Assembly (NCBI RefSeq): GCF_001544475.1
Contig: NZ_FCNW02000028.1
Location: forward strand, 1 to 64,000
Direction: 5' to 3'
Length of the DNA: 64,000 nucleotides
Source: Caballeronia humi
GTDB lineage: Bacteria > Pseudomonadota > Gammaproteobacteria > Burkholderiales > Burkholderiaceae
The notes beneath the pieces were generated by a model. That model saw only the letters and a list, made by a program, of their open reading frames with translations, made no database searches and was not told the DNA's origin. Below, one piece after another: positions 55,144 to 62,992 of the stretch. Each line of letters opens with the position of its first letter. Within the stretch, counting starts at the first letter, position 1. Made by a program: the position numbers and the translations under genes.

Positions 55144-56625
55144 ATGCAATTCGCAGACTGGCTCCACCTCGGCACTTTCGTCATGGCGGCACACGTGCTC
55201 GGCACGATCGCCGCGTGCCATGCCGTGCTCAACACGCGCACGTCGCAAGGGGCGGTGGCGTGGGCCGTGTCGCTTGTCGCGATGCCGTATTTCACGCTGA
55301 TCCCGTATCTCTTCCTCGGCCGCAGCAAGTTCGCCGGCTATATCGACGAACGCCGTCTCGAAAACGAAATCCTGCGCAGCCGCTCGCATCCCGCCGAGTG
55401 GGAATCGGGCGATGCCACCGACTCGGGCGCGCTGCAGAACGTGTCGAGCGTGCGCGGCGTCGCGGCGCCCGGCCCCGCCGAATATCTGGGCCATCCGGCC
55501 ATCCGCACGCTCACGCGCCTCTCCGGCATGCCGTTCCTGCGCGGCAACGCGGTGCGCGTCCTGATCAACGGCGATGCCACTTTTTCCGCGATCCTCGGCG
55601 CCATCGAAGCCGCCGAGCATTATGTGATCGTGCAGTTCTTCATCGTGCGCGCGGATGCGCTCGGGCAGTTGCTGAAGGAGACGCTGATCGCGAAGGCGCA
55701 GGCGGGCGTGCGCGTGTACTTCCTCTATGACAGCATAGGCAGCTTCGACCTGCCGCATCACTACGTAGGCGCATTGCGTGGCGCGGGCGTGGAAGTGCAC
55801 AAGTTCGCGACCAAGCGCGTGTTCGTCAACCGCTTCCAGATCAACTTCCGCAATCACCGGAAGATCGTCGTGGTGGACGGCGAGCGCGCATTCGTCGGCG
55901 GGCACAACGTGGGCGTCGAGTATCTCGGCGGCAATCCGCGGCTCTCGCCGTGGCGCGATACGCATATCGAAGTGCGCGGTCCCGCCGTGGCGAGCATCCA
56001 GTTCGTCTTTATCGAAGACTGGTACTGGGCGACCCAGCGCCTGCCGGAAGTCGGCCCGACGACGCGCTGCCCCGACGACATGCACTGCCTGGTGCTGTCG
56101 AGCGGCCCCGCCGACAAGCAGGAAACCTGCTCGCTCTTCTTCGTCGAAGCGATCAACGCCGCGCACAAGCGCATCTGGATCACGACGCCCTACCTGATCC
56201 CCGACGAAGCCGTGTTCTCGGCGCTGCGCCTCGCGGTGATGCGCGGCGTGGACGTGCGCATTTTGATTCCGAGCCGGCGCGACCATCGCGTGGTGTTCGC
56301 GGCGTCGAAGCTTTATGCCTACGACGCCGTGATGGCGGGCGTGCGCATCTTCCGCTACCGGCCGGGATTCCTGCACCAGAAGGTCGTGCTCGTCGACGAC
56401 ATCGCCGCCGCTATCGGCAGCGCGAATCTCGACAATCGCTCGTTTCGCCTGAACTTCGAAATCATGGTGCTGACGGTGGACCGGCGCTTCGCCGCCGAGG
56501 TCGAAACGATGCTGCTCGACGACTTCGCGGAGTCATACGAGATCGATCAGGACGATTACCGTCTGGCCCCTGCATGGCGGCGCATCGCGATGCACGTCGC
56601 GCGGCTTTTCTCGCCGATTCTCTGA
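55144..56625 (+). CDS. cls: Cardiolipin synthase (phospholipase D family)
   Basis: 493 residues. Two N-terminal membrane segments (HLGTFVMAAHVLGTIAACHAV; AVSLVAMPYFTLIPYLFLG) are followed by two PLD domains with HKD motifs: His238-Lys240-Asp245 in NHRKIVVVDG and His411-Lys413-Asp418 in LHQKVVLVDD. It condenses two phosphatidylglycerols to cardiolipin at the inner membrane. ClsA-type by topology. It lies 123 bases after prmB. Confidence 0.92.
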   Translation: MQFADWLHLGTFVMAAHVLGTIAACHAVLNTRTSQGAVAWAVSLVAMPYFTLIPYLFLGRSKFAGYIDERRLENEILRSRSHPAEWESGDATDSGALQNVSSVRGVAAPGPAEYLGHPAIRTLTRLSGMPFLRGNAVRVLINGDATFSAILGAIEAAEHYVIVQFFIVRADALGQLLKETLIAKAQAGVRVYFLYDSIGSFDLPHHYVGALRGAGVEVHKFATKRVFVNRFQINFRNHRKIVVVDGERAFVGGHNVGVEYLGGNPRLSPWRDTHIEVRGPAVASIQFVFIEDWYWATQRLPEVGPTTRCPDDMHCLVLSSGPADKQETCSLFFVEAINAAHKRIWITTPYLIPDEAVFSALRLAVMRGVDVRILIPSRRDHRVVFAASKLYAYDAVMAGVRIFRYRPGFLHQKVVLVDDIAAAIGSANLDNRSFRLNFEIMVLTVDRRFAAEVETMLLDDFAESYEIDQDDYRLAPAWRRIAMHVARLFSPIL

Positions 56626-56631
56626 AAGCGC

Positions 56632-57111
56632 TTAAAGCAGCTTCTCGACCTCATCGGTGATCGACTCGGGCTTCGTGATCGGCGCGAAACGCTTGACGAC
56701 ATTGCCCTCGCGATCGACGAGAAACTTCGTGAAATTCCACTTGATCGCCTCGATGCCGAGCACGCCCGGCTCCTTCTCCGTCAGATACTTGTAGAGCGGA
56801 TGCGCGTTCGCACCGTTGACGTCGATCTTCGCGAACATCGGGAACGTGACGCCGTAGTTCTTCTCGCAGAAGCTGCCGATCTGCGCGGCGTCGCCGGGTT
56901 CCTGCTTCCCGAACTGGTTGCACGGAAAGCCGAGCACTTCCAGGCCGCGCGCCGCATAGCGCGCATATAGCTCCTGCAAGCCCTTGTATTGCGGCGTGAA
57001 CCCGCATTCGCTCGCCGTGTTGACGATCAGCATGACCTTGCCGCGGTACTTGTCGAGCGCGACGGTCTGGCCGTCGAGCGTGTCGGCCGTGAAGGCGTAG
57101 AGAGAGTCCAT
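56632..57111 (-). CDS. Glutathione peroxidase (Cys type)
   Basis: 159 residues of the glutathione peroxidase/BtuE family, reducing peroxides with glutathione or thioredoxin. The peroxidatic Cys36 lies in NTASECGFTPQYKGL (Cys in place of Sec), with the partner segment GFPCNQFGKQEPG and the tetrad Trp in KWNFTKFL. GGAG six bases before the ATG at 57111 sets the start; the longer frame to 57165 is not needed. It follows the porin on the same strand, 73 bases away, and converges on cls. Confidence 0.93.
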   Translation of the reverse strand: MDSLYAFTADTLDGQTVALDKYRGKVMLIVNTASECGFTPQYKGLQELYARYAARGLEVLGFPCNQFGKQEPGDAAQIGSFCEKNYGVTFPMFAKIDVNGANAHPLYKYLTEKEPGVLGIEAIKWNFTKFLVDREGNVVKRFAPITKPESITDEVEKLL

Positions 57112-57184
57112 TCGATGCTCCGCGAGGTAAAAATCCAGTCTAAGCGAAATTCCCCGCGCGAGCATCCGGCCGAATGGTATAGGC

Positions 57185-58285
57185 TCAAAACACGTGCCGC
57201 ATGCCGAGCATCGCGCCGAGCTGGTTGCCCGTCCCCGCCGAACTCGGCGCGTTGATGCCCTGCAACTGCGCGCCGATCAACCCGCCGCGATAGTCCGCGT
57301 AATCGACTTCTGCGTACACGCTCGTGCGCTTCGAGAGCCCGTAATCGAGGACCATCTGATACTGCGTCGCCGAGCCGTCCTTCGATGCGGTCTGGCCGTC
57401 CTGCAGCGTGCGCCACACGTTGCCGGAAATGTGCGTCAAGTCGCCGACCTGCTGCGTCACGCCGCCGAAGTACATGCGGCGCTTCGAGAAATCCGTGTAC
57501 TTGAGCGCGGCGAGCGCGGCCGGCGTGAACGGCCCGTTCGGATAGGACGAGAATCCCGCGTCCAGCCGGTTCTCCACGTAGCCCGCATTGAAGCGCGTAT
57601 TGCCCCACAGATACGACGCGCCGAGCGTCCAGGCCTTTGAGTGCGCGCCGTTGTTGGCGTCGGTGGCATCGACCCAGGCGGCCGCCGCGCGGAACGGCCC
57701 GCCCGAAGAATATTCGAGCATCGCGCCCATCTGCCGCCCGTGGCTGAACTCGCCCGCCACGTTGCCGAACGAATACGACAGCTCCACCTGCACGAACTCG
57801 TAGCGCGCGACGTATTTCGCCATGTTGCTGCTCCAGACGCCCTCGGCCATCGTCGCTTCGGGCTTGAAGACGTACACCGTCGGCAACCACGCGTTCGAAC
57901 TGTAGTTGCGCACCATCGCGTCGGCGAGCGGGTTGAACTGGCGGCCGAGCGTGAGCCGCCCGGCTTTCGCCGACTGCAACCCGACGAACGCCGTATTGAA
58001 GAACGGATAGGCGGGGTCGGTGATGCCGCTGTTCGGGAAGAAGCGGTTCTCAATCTGGAAGACGGCTTTCAGGCCGCCGCCCAGGTCTTCGGTGCCCTTC
58101 AGGCCGAACATGCTCTCCGACAACCCGCCGTTGCCGAGGCCGACCTTGTCGTCGCCCTTGGCGTTGGCGTTCGTCACATAGCGCACGTTTTCATCGATGA
58201 GGCCGTAGAGCGTCACGGTCGATTGCGCGCAGGCCGTGCTCAAGTCGAGCGCAAGCGCCGCGCCCAGCAGACAGGCTCGTTTCAT
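57185..58285 (-). CDS. Gram-negative trimeric porin (OmpC-like)
   Basis: 366 residues. Signal peptide MKRACLLGAALALDLSTACA|Q, mature N-terminus STVTLYGLIDENVRYVTN, conserved GLKGTEDLGGGLKAVFQIE, and a terminal Phe (MRHVF) typical of 16-stranded Burkholderiales porins. Strong AGGAGGAG six bases before the ATG at 58285. It forms passive channels for small hydrophilic solutes in the outer membrane; many paralogues exist, so the substrate is unknown. Its place downstream of the oxidation genes may link it to uptake of their substrate. Confidence 0.93.
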   Translation of the reverse strand: MKRACLLGAALALDLSTACAQSTVTLYGLIDENVRYVTNANAKGDDKVGLGNGGLSESMFGLKGTEDLGGGLKAVFQIENRFFPNSGITDPAYPFFNTAFVGLQSAKAGRLTLGRQFNPLADAMVRNYSSNAWLPTVYVFKPEATMAEGVWSSNMAKYVARYEFVQVELSYSFGNVAGEFSHGRQMGAMLEYSSGGPFRAAAAWVDATDANNGAHSKAWTLGASYLWGNTRFNAGYVENRLDAGFSSYPNGPFTPAALAALKYTDFSKRRMYFGGVTQQVGDLTHISGNVWRTLQDGQTASKDGSATQYQMVLDYGLSKRTSVYAEVDYADYRGGLIGAQLQGINAPSSAGTGNQLGAMLGMRHVF

Positions 58286-58327
58286 ATTGATCTCCTCCTG
58301 ATTCTTTGTCTCGTGTGTGTTTTTTGT

Positions 58328-58370
58328 GCGAGCACTTTCCTGGCGATGAATTCGCCATGAACGTGCTCGC
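58328..58370. repeat. Nested inverted repeat between aldehyde dehydrogenase and porin genes
   Basis: Outer arms GCGAGCAC (58328-58335) and GTGCTCGC (58363-58370) enclose inner arms TGGCGA (58341-58346) and TCGCCA (58352-58357). Leftward there is no T-run, so it is not a simple terminator. It could be an mRNA structure or an operator-like site for the porin. Confidence 0.6.
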
Positions 58371-58386
58371 CGGTGCAGCCGAACGA

Positions 58387-59832
58387 CTAGCCGATCACGC
58401 GCAGAAGCTTCAGCATTTGCTCGAAGCGCGCGCCGTACGGCGGATACATGAAGCGCATGCCATTGATGCGCGATTGGAGGAACACGGGCTTCTCCTTCGA
58501 CAGGGCGCGAAACCCCCATTCGCCGTGGTACGCACCCACGCCGCTCGCGCCCACGCCGCCGAACGGCTGCGCTTCCTGCCCGAAGTGCCAGAGACAATCG
58601 TTGATGGTCGCGCCGCCTGAAACCGTCTCGTTCAGCACGCGATCGCGATTGGCGGTATCGCGCCCGTACCAATAGAGTGCGAGCGGCCGGTCGCGCGCCG
58701 CGACGAACCTGATCGCGTCGCCGACATCGCCGCCATAGGTCAGCACCGGCAGAAGTGGTCCGAAGATTTCCTCCTGCATCACGGCCATGTCGGGTTTGAC
58801 GTCGAGCAACAGCGTCGGCGGGAGACGCCAGCCGCCGAGAGGCGCTTTAACGTCCTTGCCCGCCTCGCCGAGCGGCACGCAGAGTGCGCCTCGCTTGCGC
58901 GCATCGCCGATCAGGCCGGTCAGCCGCCGAAACTGCCGTTCGTTGATGATCGACGTGTAGTCGGGATTGCTCGCCGCCGCCGGAAAGAGACGTTGCGCCG
59001 CCGTGATCAGTGCCTTCGCGAACGCATCGCGCGACGCAACCGGCACAAGTGCGTAGTCAGGCGCGATGCAGGTCTGCCCGGCGTTGAGCAGCTTGCCGTA
59101 GACGAGGCTCGCGGCGGCAGCATCCAGATCAGCGGACGGATCGATGATCGCCGGCGACTTGCCGCCGAGTTCGAGCGTGACGGGCGTGAGATTCGCCGCC
59201 GCCGCGAGCGCGACGCGCCGCCCGACCGCCGTCGATCCGGTGAACACGAGGTGATCGAACGGCAGTTGCGAGAAGGCCTCCGCCGCCTCGACGCCGCCCG
59301 TGACGATCGCGAATTCGTCGGCCTGGAAATAGCGCGGCGCCGCTTCGCGCAGCGCTTCGGCGAAACGCGGCGTGAACTCCGACAGCTTCACCATCACGCG
59401 ATTGCCCGCCGCGAGCGCGGGCACGACCGGTCCCATCGACAACTGATACGGATAGTTCCACGGCGCGATCACGCCGACGACGCCGAGCGGCTGGCGCATC
59501 AGCACGTTGCGCCCCGGCCGGAACGACAGCGAGGTCGGCGCGCGACGCGTCTTCATCCAGCCGCGCAGATGTTTGCGCGCATGGCGGATCGCCGACAGGA
59601 TCATCTCGAAGTCGATGAGCCGCGTCTCGTGCGTCGAGCGATGGCCGAAGTCCTCGCGAATCGCCTCGACCAGACGCGGCGCCTCGCGCTCGGTCATGCG
59701 TTCGAGGCGCGCGAGCCGGTCGAGTCGCAGCGCGAGATCGGGCGGTGGCGACGCGAGGCACGCGGCGCGCTGGAGGTCGAAACGCGCGCGCAGGTTATCG
59801 GCCGTGGGCGGTATTTCCAGACGCATGTTCAT
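58387..59832 (-). CDS. Aldehyde dehydrogenase, coniferyl-aldehyde dehydrogenase type
   Basis: 481 residues of the ALDH superfamily, class 3-like without the far C-terminal extension. It oxidises an aldehyde to the acid with NAD(P)+. Visible: PWNYPYQLSMGPVVPALAAGN, FTGSTAVGR, ELGGKSP with Glu221 and GQTCIAPDY with catalytic Cys255. Motifs resemble coniferyl-aldehyde dehydrogenases (CalB), but the true substrate, fatty or aromatic, is open. GAGGA seven bases before the ATG at 59832. It follows the acyl-CoA ligase by 10 bases. Confidence 0.88.
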   Translation of the reverse strand: MNMRLEIPPTADNLRARFDLQRAACLASPPPDLALRLDRLARLERMTEREAPRLVEAIREDFGHRSTHETRLIDFEMILSAIRHARKHLRGWMKTRRAPTSLSFRPGRNVLMRQPLGVVGVIAPWNYPYQLSMGPVVPALAAGNRVMVKLSEFTPRFAEALREAAPRYFQADEFAIVTGGVEAAEAFSQLPFDHLVFTGSTAVGRRVALAAAANLTPVTLELGGKSPAIIDPSADLDAAAASLVYGKLLNAGQTCIAPDYALVPVASRDAFAKALITAAQRLFPAAASNPDYTSIINERQFRRLTGLIGDARKRGALCVPLGEAGKDVKAPLGGWRLPPTLLLDVKPDMAVMQEEIFGPLLPVLTYGGDVGDAIRFVAARDRPLALYWYGRDTANRDRVLNETVSGGATINDCLWHFGQEAQPFGGVGASGVGAYHGEWGFRALSKEKPVFLQSRINGMRFMYPPYGARFEQMLKLLRVIG

Positions 59833-59842
59833 AAGACTGTCC

Positions 59843-61477
59843 TCATTGCGTAGCCGCAAGCAAATGATCGCGCCACGCTTCACGCAGCGTGTGCTTGAGC
59901 AGCTTGCCGGTCGCGCCGAGCGGAAGGTCATCGACAAAAACGATGTCGTCGGGAACCTGCCACTTCGCGACACGATCCGTGTACAACGCGAGCAGCGCCT
60001 CGCGCGTGACGCTCGCGTCGGGCCGCGTCATCACGAGGACGATCGGGCGCTCGTCCCAGCGCGCATGCTTCACGCCGATGCACGCTGCGCGCAGCACGCC
60101 GGGATGCGCGAGCGCGATGTTCTCCAGCTCCGCCGAGCTGATCCACTCGCCGCCCGACTTGATGACGTCCTTCGCGCGATCGGTGATGCGCATGAAGCCG
60201 TCGCCGTCGATGGTCGCGATGTCGCCGGTTGCGAACCAGCCGTCGGTGGTGAGCGCTTCGGGCTGGTCCGCGCCGAAGTACGCGCTCAGCACCCACGCGC
60301 CGCGAATCTGCAACTCGCCCGCCGCGAGGCCGTCGCGCGGCAATTCGGCGCCGCTTTCATCGACGATGCGCAGTTCTACGCCGAACGGCGCGCGTCCCTG
60401 CGACAGCGCCACCGACGCGCGCTCGTCCGCCGTCATGTCGGCGGGCGCTCGGCGCGGCGCGGACGCCGTGCCGAGCGGCGACGTCTCCGTCATGCCCCAG
60501 GCGTGCAGCACCTCGACGCCATGACGCCCGGTGAATCCGTCGTACATCGCGCGCGAGCACGACGCGCCGCCGATCACCGTGCGCCTGAACGTGCGAAAGC
60601 GGATACGCCCGGCATCGGCGTGATCGAGCAGACCCTGCCACACGGTCGGCACGCCGGCCGCGAGCGTCACGCCTTCGTCCTCGATCAGCTTGCAGAGGGA
60701 CGCACCGTCGAGCGACTGTCCCGGCAGCACGAGCTTGCTGCCCATCGCGGGCGCGGCGTAGGCGAGGCCCCACGCGTTCACATGGAACATCGGCACGACG
60801 GGGAGGATCGTGTCGCGAGCGGACAGATTCAGCGAATCCGGCAGCGACACGGCATACGCGTGCAGTACCGACGACCGATGGCTGTACAGCACGCCTTTGG
60901 GCTTGCCCGTCGTGCCGCTGGTGTAGCAAAGCGACGACGCCGCGTGCTCGTCGAACTGCGGCCAGTCGTAGCGGTCGCTGTGGGCGCCGATCAGCGTCTC
61001 GTAGCTCATCAGGTTCGGAATGCCACTTCCTTGCGGCAAATCGGCTTCGCTGCACAGCGCGACATACACGCCGATCGCCGGGCACGCCTGATGCAGCTTC
61101 TGCACGATCGGCAGGAACGTCAGGTCGAAGAAGAGCGCGCGATCCTGTGCGTGATTCAGTATCCACTGCACATGCTCGATCGTGAGACGCGGGTTGACCG
61201 TATGCAGCACGCGCGCCGACCCCGACACGCCGAAGTACAGCTCGAAGTGCCGGTAGCCATTCCACGCGAGCGAGGCGACGGTTTCGCCCGGCTTCAGCGC
61301 CAGCGCATCGAGCGCGTTCGCGAGGCGCCGGCTGCGGGCGAACGCCTCGCGATAGGTATGGCGATGCACGTCGCCTTCCACGCGACGGCTCACGATTTCG
61401 ACGTCACCGTGCGAGCGTTCCGCGAACTCCGCAATCGACGACAACAACAGCGGACGATCCTGCATCAGTCCACGCAT
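59843..61477 (-). CDS. Acyl-CoA ligase (AMP-binding enzyme)
   Basis: 544 residues. Adenylate-forming enzyme: P-loop YTSGTTGKPKGVLYSH (~185-200), WGMTETSPLG, GWFATGDIATIDGDG and the C-terminal Lys loop LPLGATGKLLKHTLRE. It activates a carboxylic acid to its CoA thioester; sequence features fit medium/long-chain fatty acids but do not prove it. GGAG seven bases before the ATG at 61477. Positioned between the membrane hydroxylase-type gene and the aldehyde dehydrogenase. Confidence 0.9.
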   Translation of the reverse strand: MRGLMQDRPLLLSSIAEFAERSHGDVEIVSRRVEGDVHRHTYREAFARSRRLANALDALALKPGETVASLAWNGYRHFELYFGVSGSARVLHTVNPRLTIEHVQWILNHAQDRALFFDLTFLPIVQKLHQACPAIGVYVALCSEADLPQGSGIPNLMSYETLIGAHSDRYDWPQFDEHAASSLCYTSGTTGKPKGVLYSHRSSVLHAYAVSLPDSLNLSARDTILPVVPMFHVNAWGLAYAAPAMGSKLVLPGQSLDGASLCKLIEDEGVTLAAGVPTVWQGLLDHADAGRIRFRTFRRTVIGGASCSRAMYDGFTGRHGVEVLHAWGMTETSPLGTASAPRRAPADMTADERASVALSQGRAPFGVELRIVDESGAELPRDGLAAGELQIRGAWVLSAYFGADQPEALTTDGWFATGDIATIDGDGFMRITDRAKDVIKSGGEWISSAELENIALAHPGVLRAACIGVKHARWDERPIVLVMTRPDASVTREALLALYTDRVAKWQVPDDIVFVDDLPLGATGKLLKHTLREAWRDHLLAATQ

Positions 61478-61532
61478 GGCACATCTCCAGTGCGGCGTCG
61501 CGCGCCGCTCGTTGTAGGTATGGGGGACTTCT

Positions 61533-62444
61533 TCAAGCAGCGCCGACGACGACGGCGCGCCCATCGGCGAGATAGATGACCGCGCGCGCCCCGGCCACTT
61601 CGGCGGCGCTGTATTCGCGCTGCGGCGTTGCCTTGCGGACCGCGTTCACCGCAGACTTCGAGCGAAAGAGCGGCCACCAGAGTTGCTCGTACCACGGCTC
61701 CGAGCGCACGCCGACGGGCAGCCCGAACGCATCCTGCACGCGATGCGGCGAACCGACCGACGTCCCGTGCAGGTAATCCCATGCGACGAACACGTTCGCG
61801 TAGTTCGCCGACGTGTTGCCATAGCGCCCGATGCCGTGATGCACATGGTGATAGTCCTGCAGCACGAAGATTTTCTCGAGCATGTCGAGCACCGCGCGGC
61901 CGATCGCGAAACGACGTATCGCCAGATCCCAGCGCACCGCCGTGTGCTGCAGATACACCACGACGATCTTCAGCACGAGCATCGCAAGAGCGGCGTGCGT
62001 CGCGCCGAGAAAGAGCAGCGTCCCCGCGATCCAGGTGTTCGGCAGGAGCGCGTTGAACATCCAGTTGTTGCGCATCGTCGCGAGCACGTTCAGGCGCGTC
62101 GGCGTGTGATGCGGCTTGTGCAGACGCCACATCCACGGCACCGTGTGGCCGCCGCGATGCAGCCAGTAGTTGCCGTAGTCGTCCATCAGCATCGCGATCG
62201 GGAAGACGAGCCACGCCGGGGTATGAGCGAGTGCGCCCTGCCATTGCGGCACGAGGCGCGGCAGCACGGTCGCGATCAGCAGCAGTTGCAGCGCGCGCAC
62301 GGTGAAGAGGTTGATCGCCGCGCCCGCGCTCACGCCAAGCTCGTTCGCGGTCCAGACGCGCGGCTTGCGATACTCGCCCGCGACGATTTCCCACAGCAGC
62401 AGCGCGCCGAACGTGGCGGCTGCGATTTTTGTGTCCAGTGTCAT
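61533..62444 (-). CDS. Sterol desaturase / fatty acid hydroxylase family membrane protein
   Basis: 303 residues, about four membrane segments, and the di-iron His motifs HRGGH (96-100), HKPHH (109-113), His167 and DYHHVHHG (His199, 200, 202, 203). This superfamily hydroxylates or desaturates lipids using oxygen and electrons from a ferredoxin or cytochrome b5; a ferredoxin-type reductase gene lies close by. The specific lipid cannot be inferred. Last ~30 residues are hydrophobic-polar and not recognised. Confidence 0.9.
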   Translation of the reverse strand: MTLDTKIAAATFGALLLWEIVAGEYRKPRVWTANELGVSAGAAINLFTVRALQLLLIATVLPRLVPQWQGALAHTPAWLVFPIAMLMDDYGNYWLHRGGHTVPWMWRLHKPHHTPTRLNVLATMRNNWMFNALLPNTWIAGTLLFLGATHAALAMLVLKIVVVYLQHTAVRWDLAIRRFAIGRAVLDMLEKIFVLQDYHHVHHGIGRYGNTSANYANVFVAWDYLHGTSVGSPHRVQDAFGLPVGVRSEPWYEQLWWPLFRSKSAVNAVRKATPQREYSAAEVAGARAVIYLADGRAVVVGAA

Positions 62445-62477
62445 GATCGGTCTCCTCCGAATCTGCTGGCTTTACGC

Positions 62478-62990
62478 TTACTTTTCGTCGAGACGGCCTG
62501 TGCCCGCAACGCCGAACACGAGCTTGCCGCCCGTCTGCGGCGGGCTCACCTCGACCTTCACGTCGAACGCACCGTTAAGCTTCGACATCTCGCCCGTGCC
62601 GCCGGTAATCGTGAACGTGCCGGTCTGATGCCAGACGCCTTTGTCATCGAAAATTTTCTGGAAGCGCACGAAGAGCGAACCCGCCTTCTGCGTCTTGAAC
62701 TCGCAGAACGCGGTGCCATCGACGACGGTGTTCTTCGCATCGACGACATCGACGCCGTCGCAGTTCACGTAAATCGGCTCGGAGCGCGCGTCAAACGTGA
62801 GCTTGCCCGCGCCTTCCGCGATGAACGCGAGACGCGCGCGGTCGCCGGGAATCGTCGTGCGGCTCATGTTGCGGATTCCGGTGCCGAGTTGCACCGTCGA
62901 TTGCAGTTCGCGCGCCTCGACAGCGGTCGTCGCGGCGCTGACTAGAAGGAGCGCGCAGGCTGCGGTGGTGAAACGGTTGGTACGGGACAT
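62478..62990 (-). CDS. Small secreted protein of unknown function
   Basis: 170 residues. Signal peptide (AACALLLVSAATTAVEA|R), then a beta-rich-looking domain with Cys pair (VNCDGV ... TAFCEF) that could form a disulfide, and Gly/Thr-rich TGTFTITGGTGEMSKLNG near the end. GAGGAG eight bases before the ATG at 62990. It lies 2 bases after the reductase stop and 33 bases before the hydroxylase-type gene, so it belongs to this operon. I do not recognise the family; a substrate- or lipid-binding role is only a guess. Confidence 0.8.
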   Translation of the reverse strand: MSRTNRFTTAACALLLVSAATTAVEARELQSTVQLGTGIRNMSRTTIPGDRARLAFIAEGAGKLTFDARSEPIYVNCDGVDVVDAKNTVVDGTAFCEFKTQKAGSLFVRFQKIFDDKGVWHQTGTFTITGGTGEMSKLNGAFDVKVEVSPPQTGGKLVFGVAGTGRLDEK

Positions 62991-62992
62991 CG

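Noticed and set aside
54073..56376. 767-codon frame antisense to prmB and cls
   Set aside because: Crosses two well-supported genes and has no recognisable motif.
59507..61579. 690-codon frame antisense to the ligase and dehydrogenase genes
   Set aside because: Shadow; both minus-strand genes carry complete catalytic motifs.
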